Origin: Misgurnus anguillicaudatus
Lineage: Eukaryota; Chordata; Actinopteri; Cypriniformes; Cobitidae
Assembly: GCF_027580225.2 (NCBI RefSeq)
Contig: NC_073353.2
Coordinates: 34,500,501 to 34,564,500 of the forward strand
Length of the DNA stretch: 64,000 nucleotides
Reading direction: 5' to 3'
This document shows, piece by piece, positions 40,301-44,247 of the stretch; the first letter of the stretch is position 1; every line of letters begins with the position of its first letter. Both the position numbers and the translations under genes were made by a program. The notes under the pieces are model-generated. The model saw only the letters and a list, made by a program, of their open reading frames with translations, was not told the origin of the DNA and made no database searches.

Positions 40301-42268
40301 AAAAGGCAAATCCTAGGGCTGTAAATGGACATGTAAAATGTTTCTAGATAATTTTTGCACTTAATATTATGAAGATATTATACATTCTATGAAGATATTA
40401 AAGAACAATTTAACATATTATTTAAATGCATTTGTTCACACCTTTAATTGTTATGACTTATTACTTTTTGAATTAGGTAACTATGAGATTCTGCACTTAC
40501 AAGCGCATTTTTCAGTGATGATGTGAACAACACTCGAAAAAGTGCTGGGTTATTTTAATCCACCTTTGGGTCAAAAATGGAAAAACCGTTGGGTTAAATT
40601 AACCAAGAAATGTTTATTTTTGACTCATTAATGATGGTACTACAGAATGCTGCTGCTTACTTATTAACTGGTACTTATAAGCAAGAACATATCACTTGCA
40701 TCTCTACACTGGCTTCCCATACATTTTAGAATTGATTAAGATTTTAGTGTTAGTAAAGCATTACATGGGTTAGCACCGAGCTATCTTTCAGATTTAATAC
40801 AGCCACATACTCCAGTAAGAGCACTTACTGATAATTCACTCTTGGCCATTCCCAAAACTAGGCAAAAAAGCAGAGGGGGTTGAGATTTTGCAGTGGCAAC
40901 CCCGAAACTATGGAATTGTTTGCCACTAAATGAAAGGTAAGCCCAAACACTTTCCATTTTTAAAGGGGACATTTCACAAGACTTTTTTAAAATCTTTGGT
41001 GTCCCCAGAGTACGTATGTGAAGTTTTAGCTCAAAATACCATATAGATAATTTATTATAACATGTTAAGATTTACACTTTGTAGGTGTGAGCAAAAATGT
41101 GCCGTTTTGGGGGGTGTCCTTCAAAATGCAAATGAGCTGATTTATGCACTAAATTGCAGTGCTGTGGTTGGATAGTGCAGATTAAGGGGCGGTATTATCC
41201 CCTTCTGACATCACAAGGGGAGCCAAATTCAATTAACTATTTTCTTGTAGAGAATGGTTTACCAAAACTAAGTTACTGGGTTGATCTTTTTCACATTTCC
41301 TAGGTTTATAGAAGCACTGGGGACCCGATTATAGCACTTAAACATGGAAAACGTCAGATTTTCATGATATGTCCCCTTTAAATCAAACTGAAAAACTATT
41401 TTATAGTCTAGCATTTAACTCAGTTTGAGAGCTTTTCTTTTGTTCCCTATGTTTTATGATTATTGTATTGTTGTTTTTGCTTCTATGTCGTTGTATTGTC
41501 TATTTTATTGTTATTCTTATGTTTTAATTGTTTCATTTTGTCTGTATAGCACTTTAAAAGACACTTGCTGTTTTTAAAAAAGTGCTTTATAAATAAACCT
41601 TGAGTTGAGCAATCAGTTAAATTACAATCCAAGGGGCTCGGCTGGTCTCTTTTTAACCCTAACATTCGTACATCTGCTCTGTTGAATTTTTAAAAATTAT
41701 GCCTTGATAACAAATCATCAGGTTTTAGATAAACGTCTTGTCTTCATACCAGTTTAAGTTTATTCTGTAAAGCAACATCCCAAAAACCAAGAAGTTTCAC
41801 TAAAAATGTGATGTTTAATGAAATGCCTTATATTAAATTATTTGTGTTTCTAATTTGGCAGACGCTTTTATCCAAAGTGCATTTAAGTTAAATATTTTTG
41901 AAATATCAGTCTGTGTGGGATCAAACCCACAAACCTTTGCGCTGCCAACACAATGCTCTATACAAAACAGGGTCGGTGTGTGCTCAATGCATACATGTTA
42001 AATGCATAGGGATTAGAAAATGGCAATGGAATTCCCTATTGGCCTCTGTACAATAAAACAATGAATTCACTTACTAATTTTAAGCAGCATCAAGTTAATA
42101 AGATGCATACCAGACACACAATTCATTTGTTCAGACTCTGTATTGTTAAAGCAGAACAACAAGTACCTTTAGCACCGCTACAACAATCTGTGAATCTCCA
42201 GCCTGCACAGCCACAGTACTGATTGTTGTTGTGGAAGGTTGACCTCCAGCATCACCTTCACTGGACAT
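1116..42268 (-). CDS. ccdc141: CCDC141/CAMDI orthologue, whole coding span (25 exons, joined)
   Basis: Coiled-coil domain protein 141 (CAMDI), known in mammals as a DISC1-associated cytoplasmic and centrosomal protein needed for migration of cortical and GnRH neurons, and expressed in heart. The joined exons (listed separately) total 4980 nt, exactly 1659 codons plus TAA. Residues about 35-1113 form spectrin-like helical repeats; 1114-1535 are low-complexity, with a seven-proline run near 1250-1256; about 1536-1627 are an I-set Ig domain; 1642-1659 are a hydrophobic tail. Diagnostic matches to the remembered human protein include [30 protein letters not shown]-like [22 protein letters not shown] and [20 protein letters not shown]. 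Twenty of 24 introns are phase 0, as expected for modular helical repeats. It is somewhat longer than the human protein because of exons 22-23. Identity is near certain; exact ends of a few exons are inferred. Confidence 0.95.
2018..2300. repeat. Two SINE/repeat tail fragments (intron 24)
   Basis: 2025-2072 resembles the fish SINE tail with GATTAAAGCGTCTGCTGAATG; 2215-2290 carries the common fish motif CTTTTATCCCAAGCAACTTA. Nothing else recognised in intron 24 (1390-2384). Confidence 0.5.
2385..3202 (-). CDS. ccdc141: ccdc141 exon 24 (linker and first half of Ig domain)
   Basis: Residues 1297-1569. Acceptor GAACAG, donor GTGGGT, ends in phase 2 inside the Ig tryptophan codon. It contains the conserved acidic motif [15 protein letters not shown] at about 1341-1355, a long serine- and histidine-rich stretch, then the A-C strands of the I-set domain ([20 protein letters not shown]). 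The B-strand position normally held by cysteine is valine. Confidence 0.93.
3252..3958. mobile_element. hAT-like non-autonomous element, 707 bp
   Basis: Ends CAGAGTCCTGCA and TGCAGGACTTTG are inverted, and an exact 8-bp direct repeat GTTTGAAT flanks it at 3244-3251 and 3959-3966. No transposase frame. Interior includes degenerate ACCCG/CGGGT words typical of fish hAT MITEs. Lies in ccdc141 intron 23. Confidence 0.85.
4050..4549. mobile_element. piggyBac-like MITE with TTAA duplication, 500 bp
   Basis: TIRs CTCTTTCCCCGCC / CTCATTCCCCACC (rc) flanked by TTAA at 4046-4049 and 4550-4553. Inserted into a copy of the repeat that contains AAGGTTGTTTTTGTTAAC. Same family as 20967-22104 and 32962-34400. 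Confidence 0.8.
5190..5675 (-). CDS. ccdc141: ccdc141 exon 23 (low-complexity linker)
   Basis: Residues 1135-1296, [14 protein letters not shown] to KPLLSDLK, 486 nt, phase 0. Acceptor TTTTACAG, donor GTGAGG. Polar and disordered in composition, rich in K, S, T and H, with a seven-proline run at about 1250-1256 followed by RDSGLSRPG. The human region between the helical repeats and the EYEC motif is much shorter, so this looks like a fish-lineage expansion. Confidence 0.85.
5751..5813 (-). CDS. ccdc141: ccdc141 exon 22 (short)
   Basis: Residues 1114-1134, [20 protein letters not shown] plus T. Acceptor TTCATAG, donor GTAAGC, 63 nt, phase 0. Low similarity to human; assigned because the splice sites are good and it keeps frame between exons 21 and 23. 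It could be skipped in some transcripts without a frameshift. Confidence 0.68.
6018..6854. mobile_element. Palindromic fold-back MITE (CACTGCAAAAAA family), interrupted
   Basis: Ends CACTGCAAAAAATG and CATTTTTTGCAGTG-type; arms with TTTTTGTCTTGTTTTCAGTA and its complement meet at a central inverted repeat near 6235. Other copies: 14082-14544, 24669-25104, 31020-31449, 60907-61376. Carries the insertion 6400-6798. Confidence 0.8.
6400..6798. mobile_element. Nested hAT-like MITE (TAGGGATGCAC family)
   Basis: TIRs TAGGGATGCACGATAT and the complement at ATCTGTGCATCCCT; ATCGG-rich interior. Related to 62830-63269. No 8-bp duplication is present here. Confidence 0.7.
6856..6968. repeat. GTACC-spaced repeat fragment
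   Basis: Series of TGGTACY/GTACTAATAT words about 15-20 nt apart ending in GAAAGGGTACTG. Other fragments: 10310-10535, 12700-12920, 16470-16560, 17070-17165, 31600-31700. Confidence 0.6.
7066..7178 (-). CDS. ccdc141: ccdc141 exon 21
   Basis: Residues 1076-1113, [20 protein letters not shown] to EAKLQ. Acceptor ATGTAG, donor GTGAAC; starts in phase 1, ends in phase 0. This is the last clearly helical repeat exon. Confidence 0.92.
7268..7451 (-). CDS. ccdc141: ccdc141 exon 20
   Basis: Residues 1015-1076, [20 protein letters not shown] to AVRLHG (split glycine). Acceptor TGCAG, donor GTGAGA, ends in phase 1. The VRVGKYSxxCKTKEAV and PQQEERI blocks are nearly identical in human, making this the most conserved exon. 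Confidence 0.95.
7672..7869 (-). CDS. ccdc141: ccdc141 exon 19
   Basis: Residues 949-1014, [20 protein letters not shown] to KLQQALEE. Acceptor TTGCAG, donor GTGGGG, phase 0. [15 protein letters not shown] matches human DFDKVVTDYKKNLDL. Confidence 0.93.
7905..8104. mobile_element. MITE, ACTCTTAAAAATAAAGG family
   Basis: Starts ACACTCTTAAAAATAAAGG, contains ATGGTTCTTTCAGCATCAC, ends AGAACCTTTATTTCTT. Related copies at about 15657-15848, 15943-16190 and 30770-31016. Confidence 0.6.
8109..8530. mobile_element. piggyBac-like MITE (AGGGGACATATCA family)
   Basis: TIR AGGGGACA / TGTCCCCT inside TTAA duplications (8105-8108, 8531-8534). Full sister copies at 40964-41377 and 55197-55690; a 5'-eroded one at 15237-15642. 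Confidence 0.8.
8571..8885. repeat. GGTAACACTTTACA-type repeat
   Basis: Begins GGTAACACTTTACAGTAAGG and continues with the GTTAACAATA/CATGAACTAACAATGAACAA words seen again at 60476-62806. Confidence 0.6.
9190..9330 (-). CDS. ccdc141: ccdc141 exon 18
   Basis: Residues 902-948, [20 protein letters not shown] to YIEKLQ. Acceptor TTTTAG, donor GTAAGA, phase 0. Very close to human LKDSFKDIKKKFNNLKFNYT, including the [10 protein letters not shown] motif. Confidence 0.94.
9331..10300. other. Intron 17 proximal part, nothing recognised
   Basis: About 1 kb of intronic DNA with no exon, no TIR pair and no SINE that I could identify. Confidence 0.5.
10908..11085. mobile_element. MITE, GGGGCGGTTTCCCGGACAGG family
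   Basis: Inverted ends GGGGCAGTTTTCCGGACAGG and CCTGTCC-GGGAAACCGCCCC type; interior AACTAGTTTTAACAAAT is shared with 36194-37368 and 46000-46243. Confidence 0.7.
12468..12613. repeat. Near-perfect 146-bp hairpin
   Basis: Arms 12468-12534 and 12547-12613 are almost exact reverse complements with a loop of roughly a dozen bases; core words CCAACGTTTCGGCATATAG and CTATATGCCGAAACGTTGG. It places an AATAAA on each strand. Confidence 0.85.
12700..12920. repeat. GTACC-spaced repeat, longest copy
   Basis: From GGTCAGAAAAATTGTCCC through several TACTAATGTRYAC units to CAGTGACAGCTAGGGA. Likely part of a larger degraded DNA transposon. Confidence 0.55.
13765..14078. repeat. Minisatellite of CCAGCTTGACCAGGCTAA units
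   Basis: Irregular tandem array of CCAGC(T)..GCTGGTTTAAGATGG words in both polarities, about 310 bp, directly abutting the fold-back MITE at 14082. Confidence 0.8.
14082..14544. mobile_element. Palindromic fold-back MITE (CACTGCAAAAAA family)
   Basis: CACTGCAAAAAATTATTTTC at the left, complement ending GCAGTG at the right, two arms of about 210 bp. Its last base is only 86 nt from exon 17. Confidence 0.85.
14630..14779 (-). CDS. ccdc141: ccdc141 exon 17
   Basis: Residues 852-901, [20 protein letters not shown] to IYKEEIGE. Acceptor TTCCAAG after a clear pyrimidine tract, donor GTGAGT, phase 0. A second possible donor (GTGAGG) lies 5 nt upstream but would shift frame. One of the less conserved exons. 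Confidence 0.82.
14969..15130 (-). CDS. ccdc141: ccdc141 exon 16
   Basis: Residues 798-851, [17 protein letters not shown] to DITNTVQQS. Acceptor TTTCAG, donor GTGCGT, phase 0. [12 protein letters not shown] aligns with human HRLALSLGVDI. Confidence 0.9.
15237..15642. mobile_element. Eroded AGGGGACATATCA-family MITE
   Basis: Shares GGTGTCCCCAGAGTGCATATGTG, the GGGACGGTATTAT core and the TATGTCCCCTTTAA end with 40964-41377, but lacks the first 12 or so bases of the left TIR. Confidence 0.65.
15657..16190. repeat. Two adjacent copies of the ACTCTTAAAAATAAAGG MITE
   Basis: 15657-15848 is a diverged copy (GGTTCTTTGAGGAACCAAAAA); 15943-16190 runs from ACTTTAAAAATAAAGGTGCT to AGCACCTTTATGATAG. 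They end 20 nt short of exon 15. Confidence 0.5.
16210..16398 (-). CDS. ccdc141: ccdc141 exon 15
   Basis: Residues 735-797, [20 protein letters not shown] to KFHQLYQE. Acceptor TTCTAG, donor GTGAAA, phase 0. [17 protein letters not shown] matches human PVKEKSQQLKDLIHFHQ. Confidence 0.93.
17196..17321 (-). CDS. ccdc141: ccdc141 exon 14
   Basis: Residues 693-734, [20 protein letters not shown] to FNSAKPQFL. Acceptor CTGCAG, donor GTATAA, phase 0. No internal ATG-led frame of note; recognised by the human pattern ALDLGG ... MKPQFQQ. Confidence 0.88.
17322..18600. other. Intron 13, mostly unrecognised
   Basis: About 1.3 kb without an exon or a confident repeat. Some AT-rich stretches only. Confidence 0.4.
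18605..18727 (+). mobile_element. tRNA-derived SINE copy
   Basis: Head ATGTAGCTCAGTTGGTAAGC resembles a tRNA A-box region, followed by a B-box-like TATGATTTCC and the tail ACATCTGCCAAATGCATAAAT typical of cyprinid SINEs. Not a functional tRNA. Confidence 0.75.
18756..18935 (-). CDS. ccdc141: ccdc141 exon 13
   Basis: Residues 633-692, [20 protein letters not shown] to FKDQVKK. Acceptor CTGCAG, donor GTAACA, phase 0. The intron separating it from exon 12 is only 80 nt. [10 protein letters not shown] matches human KQQWAAFKEQ. Confidence 0.91.
19016..19195 (-). CDS. ccdc141: ccdc141 exon 12
   Basis: Residues 573-632, [15 protein letters not shown] through a short Glu run (five E) to NNFINSSNM. 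Acceptor ATCCAG, donor GTAGGA, phase 0. [11 protein letters not shown] matches human ITQDLGLEFLN. Confidence 0.92.
19279..19470 (-). CDS. ccdc141: ccdc141 exon 11
   Basis: Residues 509-572, [18 protein letters not shown] to DFLRCADE. Acceptor CTGAAG, donor GTACGG, phase 0. [12 protein letters not shown] corresponds to the human LSSKARWLAEEL helix. Confidence 0.92.
19635..19754 (-). CDS. ccdc141: ccdc141 exon 10
   Basis: Residues 469-508, [20 protein letters not shown] to HVELLSQSQ. Acceptor CCAG, donor GTGACT, phase 0. The frame was picked by similarity to human ISPVLSNAMDVGSTRSESEK. A transposon terminus lies about 12 nt upstream of the acceptor. Confidence 0.88.
19900..19971 (+). pseudogene. 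THAP-domain transposase fragment, copy 1
   Basis: Reads [20 protein letters not shown], the C-x4-C start of a C2CH THAP zinc finger, then is lost. No complete transposase is present. Confidence 0.6.
19992..20350. mobile_element. Nested hAT-like MITE (TAGCCTGG family), 359 bp
   Basis: TAGCCTGG at the left, CCAGGCTAG at the right, and an exact 8-bp duplication TAAAACTC at 19984-19991 and 20351-20358. Same family as 33119-34172. Confidence 0.8.
20527..20690 (+). pseudogene. THAP-domain transposase fragment, copy 3
   Basis: Start codon changed to ATA, then [19 protein letters not shown] and [20 protein letters not shown], overlapping copy 2 on the other strand because the locus is palindromic. 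Confidence 0.55.
20563..20763 (-). pseudogene. THAP-domain transposase fragment, copy 2
   Basis: Reads [20 protein letters not shown] then SFYKLST on the minus strand, a good THAP N-terminus; the following residues derive from a rearranged junction. Confidence 0.65.
20967..22104. mobile_element. piggyBac-like MITE (CTCTTTCCCCGCC family), interrupted
   Basis: Ends CTCATTCCTCG and GGCGGGGAAATAG inside TTAA at 20963-20966 and 22105-22108. Its middle is split by the palindrome 21141-21813. Confidence 0.75.
21141..21813. mobile_element. TCACG-rich palindrome (GGAAAGTCGTG family) with SINE piece
   Basis: Arms CTCATGGAAAGTCGTG and CGACTTTCCGTGAGATCA, interior arms with CACGAAWNTC words, and a core of CCTAACCCAAACCCCAACTC-type runs. 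21575-21690 carries a SINE-like GAGTTCGATTCCGGCTCGTG segment. Sister copy 39369-39864. Confidence 0.7.
22409..22544 (-). CDS. ccdc141: ccdc141 exon 9
   Basis: Residues 423-468, [20 protein letters not shown] to SFEDLVDK. Acceptor TTGTTAG, donor GTAAAG; one base completes the split serine codon, then phase 0. Human counterpart has GCIKRRVDHLTEQC. Confidence 0.9.
22683..22855 (-). CDS. ccdc141: ccdc141 exon 8
   Basis: Residues 366-423, [16 protein letters not shown] to LLQKLNPQ plus two bases. Acceptor TTGCAG, donor GTAAGA, ends in phase 2. Matches human AFDVLGRVEAYLKLLK. Confidence 0.93.
23080..23600. repeat. TCACG-rich palindrome with telomere-like core
   Basis: Arms of about 150 bp with TATCACGCAAATACGTGACT, AATGTCACGTTTTGCCGG and CATGTCACGTTTTCTG, each mirrored on the right. 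Core holds GGTTTAGGGTTAGATTTGG and TTGGGGTTAGAGTTTG. Confidence 0.8.
23678..23940. mobile_element. Palindromic MITE (ACACTGTAAAAAATAC family), copy 1
   Basis: Ends ACACTGTAAAAAATACTTTC and TGTACAGTGT; arms AAATTTTTTGTTGAATCAAC and complement. Confidence 0.75.
24016..24243. mobile_element. Palindromic MITE (ACACTGTAAAAAATAC family), copy 2
   Basis: Second copy 75 bp away with the same ends (ACACTGTAAAAAATACTTTG, TTTTTTACAGTGT) and shorter centre. Confidence 0.75.
24300..24660. repeat. AT-rich tandem-like repeat of ACTATAGTAAATTGTAGTATA
   Basis: Four or five degenerate units of about 85-100 bp built on TACTAYAGTAWATTGTAGTATA. Confidence 0.6.
24669..25104. mobile_element. Palindromic fold-back MITE (CACTGCAAAAAA family)
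   Basis: CACTGCAAAAAAAAATAC left end and TTTTTTGCAGTG right end, arms as in 14082-14544. Confidence 0.8.
25562..25756 (-). CDS. ccdc141: ccdc141 exon 7
   Basis: Residues 301-365, [17 protein letters not shown] to AFYRSANK. Acceptor TTTTAG, donor GTACGT, phase 0. Only 90 nt of intron separates it from exon 6. Ends at the human ANEFFNSANK position. Confidence 0.93.
25847..25966 (-). CDS. ccdc141: ccdc141 exon 6
   Basis: Residues 261-300, [16 protein letters not shown], then [10 protein letters not shown] and EFEQKVK. Acceptor CAAG, donor GTAGGA, phase 0. LGSSLSxNED is shared with the human protein. Missed by simple ATG-based ORF finding because it has no internal start long enough. Confidence 0.9.
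25967..27300. other. Intron 5, first part, nothing recognised
   Basis: AT-rich intronic DNA. No exon, no clear inverted-end element. Confidence 0.4.
27317..27619. mobile_element. CpG-rich MITE with ACTGTGGGTTTACACC ends
   Basis: ACTGTGGGTTTACACCAGAT left, TTTGGTGTAAATCCACAGT right; interior rich in GCGCG. Target duplication not resolved. Confidence 0.7.
27966..29697. mobile_element. piggyBac-like element (AGGTGCTCTAAGCGA ends)
   Basis: Inverted ends AGGTGCTCTAAGCGAATTC and TTCGCTTAGAGCGCCT inside TTAA at 27962-27965 and 29698-29701. Carries 28127-29494. Confidence 0.8.
28127..29494. mobile_element. hAT-like element, 1368 bp
   Basis: TAGGGCTGCAGCTATCGATT left, ATCGTTTCAGCCCTA right, exact duplication AAAAACAC at 28119-28126 and 29495-29502. 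Ends rich in ATCGAT/TCGAGTAA. Around 28885-28935 the + strand reads [15 protein letters not shown], reminiscent of an L2-type reverse transcriptase motif. Confidence 0.85.
29740..30240. repeat. Dispersed repeat shared with sestd1 intron
   Basis: GGATCTCTTGACAGAAA, TTACCTTAGAATGAACCG and CCATGTTTCTACAGTAGC recur in diverged form at 52848-53045. Confidence 0.6.
30325..30578 (-). CDS. ccdc141: ccdc141 exon 5
   Basis: Residues 176-260, [20 protein letters not shown] to QWKQQEEE. Acceptor CCCCAG, donor GTAGGT, starts in phase 1 and ends in phase 0. Conserved LxxLLQDRRRQ-type helix ([11 protein letters not shown] here). Confidence 0.92.
30770..31449. repeat. Two MITEs in intron 4
   Basis: 30770-31016 is an ACTCTTAAAAATAAAGG copy (ends AGCACCTTTATTTTTAAGAG). 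31020-31449 is a fold-back of the CACTGCAAAAAA family with variant ends (AATGACTTTCTTACTAAG). A stub of the same family follows at 31485-31590. Confidence 0.65.
32095..32203 (-). CDS. ccdc141: ccdc141 exon 4
   Basis: Residues 140-176, [16 protein letters not shown] to STIRR plus one base. Acceptor TTTACAG, donor GTAGGA, ends in phase 1. FAIKIDxAEDF is identical in the human protein; the rest of the exon is shorter and diverged. Confidence 0.88.
33119..34172. mobile_element. hAT-like element (TAGCCTGG family), 1054 bp
   Basis: TAGCCTGGGTTTCCCC left, TTAGCCAGGTTA right, duplication CAATTTTT at 33111-33118 and 34173-34180. Itself contains 33858-34139. Confidence 0.75.
33858..34139. mobile_element. 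hAT/Charlie-like MITE, 282 bp
   Basis: CAGTGGTTCTTAAACTGGGG left, AAAGTTTGAGAATCACTG right; exact 8-bp duplication CTCTATGA on both sides. Sister of 37621-37905. Confidence 0.88.
34563..34754 (-). CDS. ccdc141: ccdc141 exon 3
   Basis: Residues 76-139, from [17 protein letters not shown] to FFECALE. Acceptor TGTCAG, donor GTAACA, phase 0. Spectrin-like helix content; the human counterpart has LLQEADKTAEE and AMAETLGEAW. Confidence 0.92.
35250..35595. repeat. TCACG palindrome family, third copy (degraded)
   Basis: Shares the core CAGTTTAGGGTTAGATTTGA / GGGTTAGAGTTGGGTTTGGG with 23080-23600, but the arms differ (ATTCGTGACAGTATCACG). Confidence 0.6.
36194..37368. mobile_element. GGGGCGGTTTCCCGGACAGG MITE, split
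   Basis: Left half 36194-36246, right half 37200-37368 ending GGGAAACCACCCCT. Interrupted by 36251-37195. Confidence 0.7.
36251..37195. mobile_element. piggyBac-like element (AGGTCACG/AGGTCCCG ends)
   Basis: TTAA at 36247-36250 and 37196-37199. An internal GTCCCCTTTAAC near 36800 suggests it may be two joined elements. Confidence 0.6.
37621..37905. mobile_element. hAT/Charlie-like MITE, 285 bp
   Basis: CAGTGGTTCTCAAACTGGGG left, AAGTTTGAGAACCACTG right; duplication CTCTACAA at 37613-37620 and 37906-37913. It lies 90 nt downstream of exon 2. Confidence 0.88.
37995..38117 (-). CDS. ccdc141: ccdc141 exon 2
   Basis: Residues 35-75, [20 protein letters not shown] onward to LLTKLK. Acceptor AAG, donor GTAATG, phase 0 at both ends. 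It matches the human segment that contains [16 protein letters not shown]. Confidence 0.93.
38955..39110. repeat. Tandem TGCTGGGTTGTTTTAACCCA units
   Basis: Four or five degenerate units alternating TGGGTT and AACCCA. Smaller fragments at 5045-5085 and 40538-40620. Confidence 0.65.
39369..39864. mobile_element. TCACG palindrome (GATCTCACGGAAAGTCGTG family)
   Basis: TGATCTCACGGAAAGTCGTG and its complement at the ends; telomere-like GGGGTTGGGGTTAGATTTGG core. Inserted in a TAGCACTAAAAGC-type repeat (about 39275-40035). Confidence 0.75.
40625..41610 (+). mobile_element. L2-type LINE 3' fragment, interrupted
   Basis: Decayed frame echoes the L2 C-terminus: [17 protein letters not shown], then pieces like [17 protein letters not shown] in broken form, ending CTTTATAAATAAACCTTGAG. 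Split by the TTAA MITE 40964-41377. Confidence 0.7.
40964..41377. mobile_element. piggyBac-like MITE inside the L2 fragment
   Basis: AGGGGACATTTCA left and GATATGTCCCCT right, TTAA at 40960-40963 and 41378-41381. Confidence 0.85.
41856..41965 (+). mobile_element. SINE fragment
   Basis: GGCAGACGCTTTTATCCAAA followed by GGGATCAAACCCACAAACC and CAACACAATGCTCTA, a common fish repeat in inverted part-order. Confidence 0.5.
42167..42268 (-). CDS. ccdc141: ccdc141 exon 1 (start codon)
   Basis: Encodes residues 1-34, beginning MSSEGDAGG and ending VVAVLK, then donor GTACTT. This ATG was chosen because the human protein also starts MSS and the following block (TVAVQAGDS) is conserved. An in-frame ATG 29 codons upstream (42355) would extend the protein; no human counterpart to that extension is known to me. 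Confidence 0.9.
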
Positions 42269-42700
42269 TGTGGACACTGTCCCCCGAGTCCACGTGTCCA
42301 AACAACCAGAAAGGTCAGAATAAAGCTCAGGACCTTTGGTAATCCAGATCTCCACCTCTCGACTCTTTCCAGAACTTCACAGCCGACCCAGCAGCAGACA
42401 GCGAAACCCAAATAGAGCGGAGTCTCTGGGGTTGAGGGTTTCCTTAAAGTGACAGCACCTACATTCCCATCAAAGGTCCATCTGCCCTGCAGGTAAACTC
42501 CTCGTAACCTCTCACCAAAGAAGATCTTCCAACATTTTGGCTCTCGCAGGCTCCGAGGGCTTGAATGAACTTTACGGAACAGACACAGTCGACTATGTTG
42601 ACAGGGCAGAGTGCGGAGTGTTAAAAATAGAAATGTCCACTTGGTTTATCATACTGTGCTGAGAGCCGTTTGACACACCCCCTGTTTGGTGGTTTGCGTC
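42269..42700 (-). promoter_or_regulatory. ccdc141 5' UTR / proximal promoter region (approximate)
   Basis: Non-coding DNA immediately upstream of the start codon with no repeat signature, unlike the flanks. At 42621-42630 the + strand reads TTAAAAATAG, which fits the MEF2 consensus YTAWWWWTAR and is also AT-rich enough to act as a TATA-like box. No transcription start can be fixed from sequence alone. Confidence 0.35.
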
Positions 42701-43117
42701 TGTTGCCCTCCCCTTACAAACAACTCCCTCTTCTAAACCATTTATTTGACTCAGAAATCACTCAGGACTTTTTCCATTACTGTATTTTGTCATCATGCAC
42801 TATTAAGTCGGAACGTCATTCCCAGCATTCCCTCCATGGCATCTTTCTGTCTGGCATGTCAATGTTCATGTTTAAAATGACTGAGAGGCTTCAAAGCACA
42901 TGACCGCCGGAAAGCCACATTACATTCCTTTATATTAAATGTAATGGCTACTAAATTATTCAAAAAATTGCTTTGATACTTTAAACTTGCTTTGTGCTTG
43001 CTTTATTATAAATTGCAAAACGTTTAAAAAGTTGCAGTTGTGTGTAGTCAACCATATCCTTAACACTAACTAATTAAAAACATTAATTTGTAAATATAAA
43101 ATTGTAAATATTACAAC

Positions 43118-43262
43118 ATGGAGCTCCCGTATAACTCAGTGGATGAGCATTGCATTAGCAAAGCAAAGGGTAATGGGTTTAAACCCAGATCTCACATACT
43201 GATAAAATGTATTAGTAATCTTGCTTTGAATAAAAGCATCGGCCAAATGCGTAAATGTTTTT
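43118..43262 (+). mobile_element. tRNA-derived SINE copy
   Basis: Head with ACTCAGTGGATGAGCATTGC (A-box-like) and GGGTTTAAACCCAG (B-box-like), tail AAAAGCATCGGCCAAATGCG. Cyprinid-type SINE; not a tRNA gene. Confidence 0.8.
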
Positions 43263-43269
43263 CTAAAAT

Positions 43270-44240
43270 ATTAACTTGAAGCTGCACACGGTAATTGTTT
43301 TAGTGTGTTATGAGTAAACACTAATCTATAGTGAATATAATCAATAACCTGACAATTTAAGAATATATACTCTGTTATTGGCATTCAGGCAGCTTCCTTG
43401 ATATGAGCTTTAAGTAAACTAAAATCTATATCTTTGCATTGTTATCAAAACGCCTTCAGTGGCCAATACAGACACTTATTGGACTATTTTTGCCATTTAC
43501 TAAGCATATGGCTGTCACAGCATGTTGCTAATAACTGATAGAAATCAATGTAATAGATATCTGTCAGTAGCAACATTTATATTTTATATTATTTAAGATA
43601 TTAATCACATTATTAGGAGTAAAGCAGTGGAAAGTGCACATTTCTATCAGCATCATATACTCACTGCTAGAGAAATGTTGTCTTTTCCACTGAGGACAAT
43701 AGCTCAACATCCCGAAACCTCTGGGGTCTTCATATCTGTGCCTGACGGAGGAAATGGTTTGGGATAGTGGGGAAAAAGGAAAAGCACTGAAAAAGCAATT
43801 CATCTGCACATCGCCCCACAAGTAGGGGTGCGCAGGGCAAAAACCAACGCGGGTTAGTTGTAACACGGACTGTTTACATTGTTGCACAAGGTTTAGCGTT
43901 TTGTTTTTTCTGTATTTTTTCACGCTGCCCAAAGACGATCTCCCACAAATGATTAGAAATGTATAATGTTTTTCCAGAGAGTTATTGAGGAACAAGTGTT
44001 TTGGTGGCATGTAAGTAAATGTTTTTATCATATGTTTTTTTTTTTTCGGTTTCTAAGTTGCATGTGTGAGATACCAAATCCAGTGCTATGTCATTATTAA
44101 TCAGTGTCTTGTTGACTAAAACATAGCATCGTTTTGAAATATGTCTGCAGCTCTTAGCAACTTTTTTGGTGGGCTTGAATATATTTTGACCCAGCAGGGT
44201 TAATTGTAACGCTGTGTTACCACTGACCCCTCAGCACTTA
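43270..44240. other. Intergenic, little recognised
   Basis: Only a degraded GTTAGTTGTAACAC repeat (about 43825-43880) also found near 45880-45960 and 47900-47945. Confidence 0.4.
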
Positions 44241-44247
44241 ACACTTA

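Noticed and set aside
42269..42355. Upstream in-frame ATG giving a 29-residue longer CCDC141
   Set aside because: The extension (MEIWITKGPELYSDL...) has no known counterpart in human, whose start aligns with the internal MSS; kept only as an alternative.
43118..43262. Possible tRNA gene (A- and B-box-like words)
   Set aside because: No complete cloverleaf, and the 3' part carries the cyprinid SINE tail; called a SINE.
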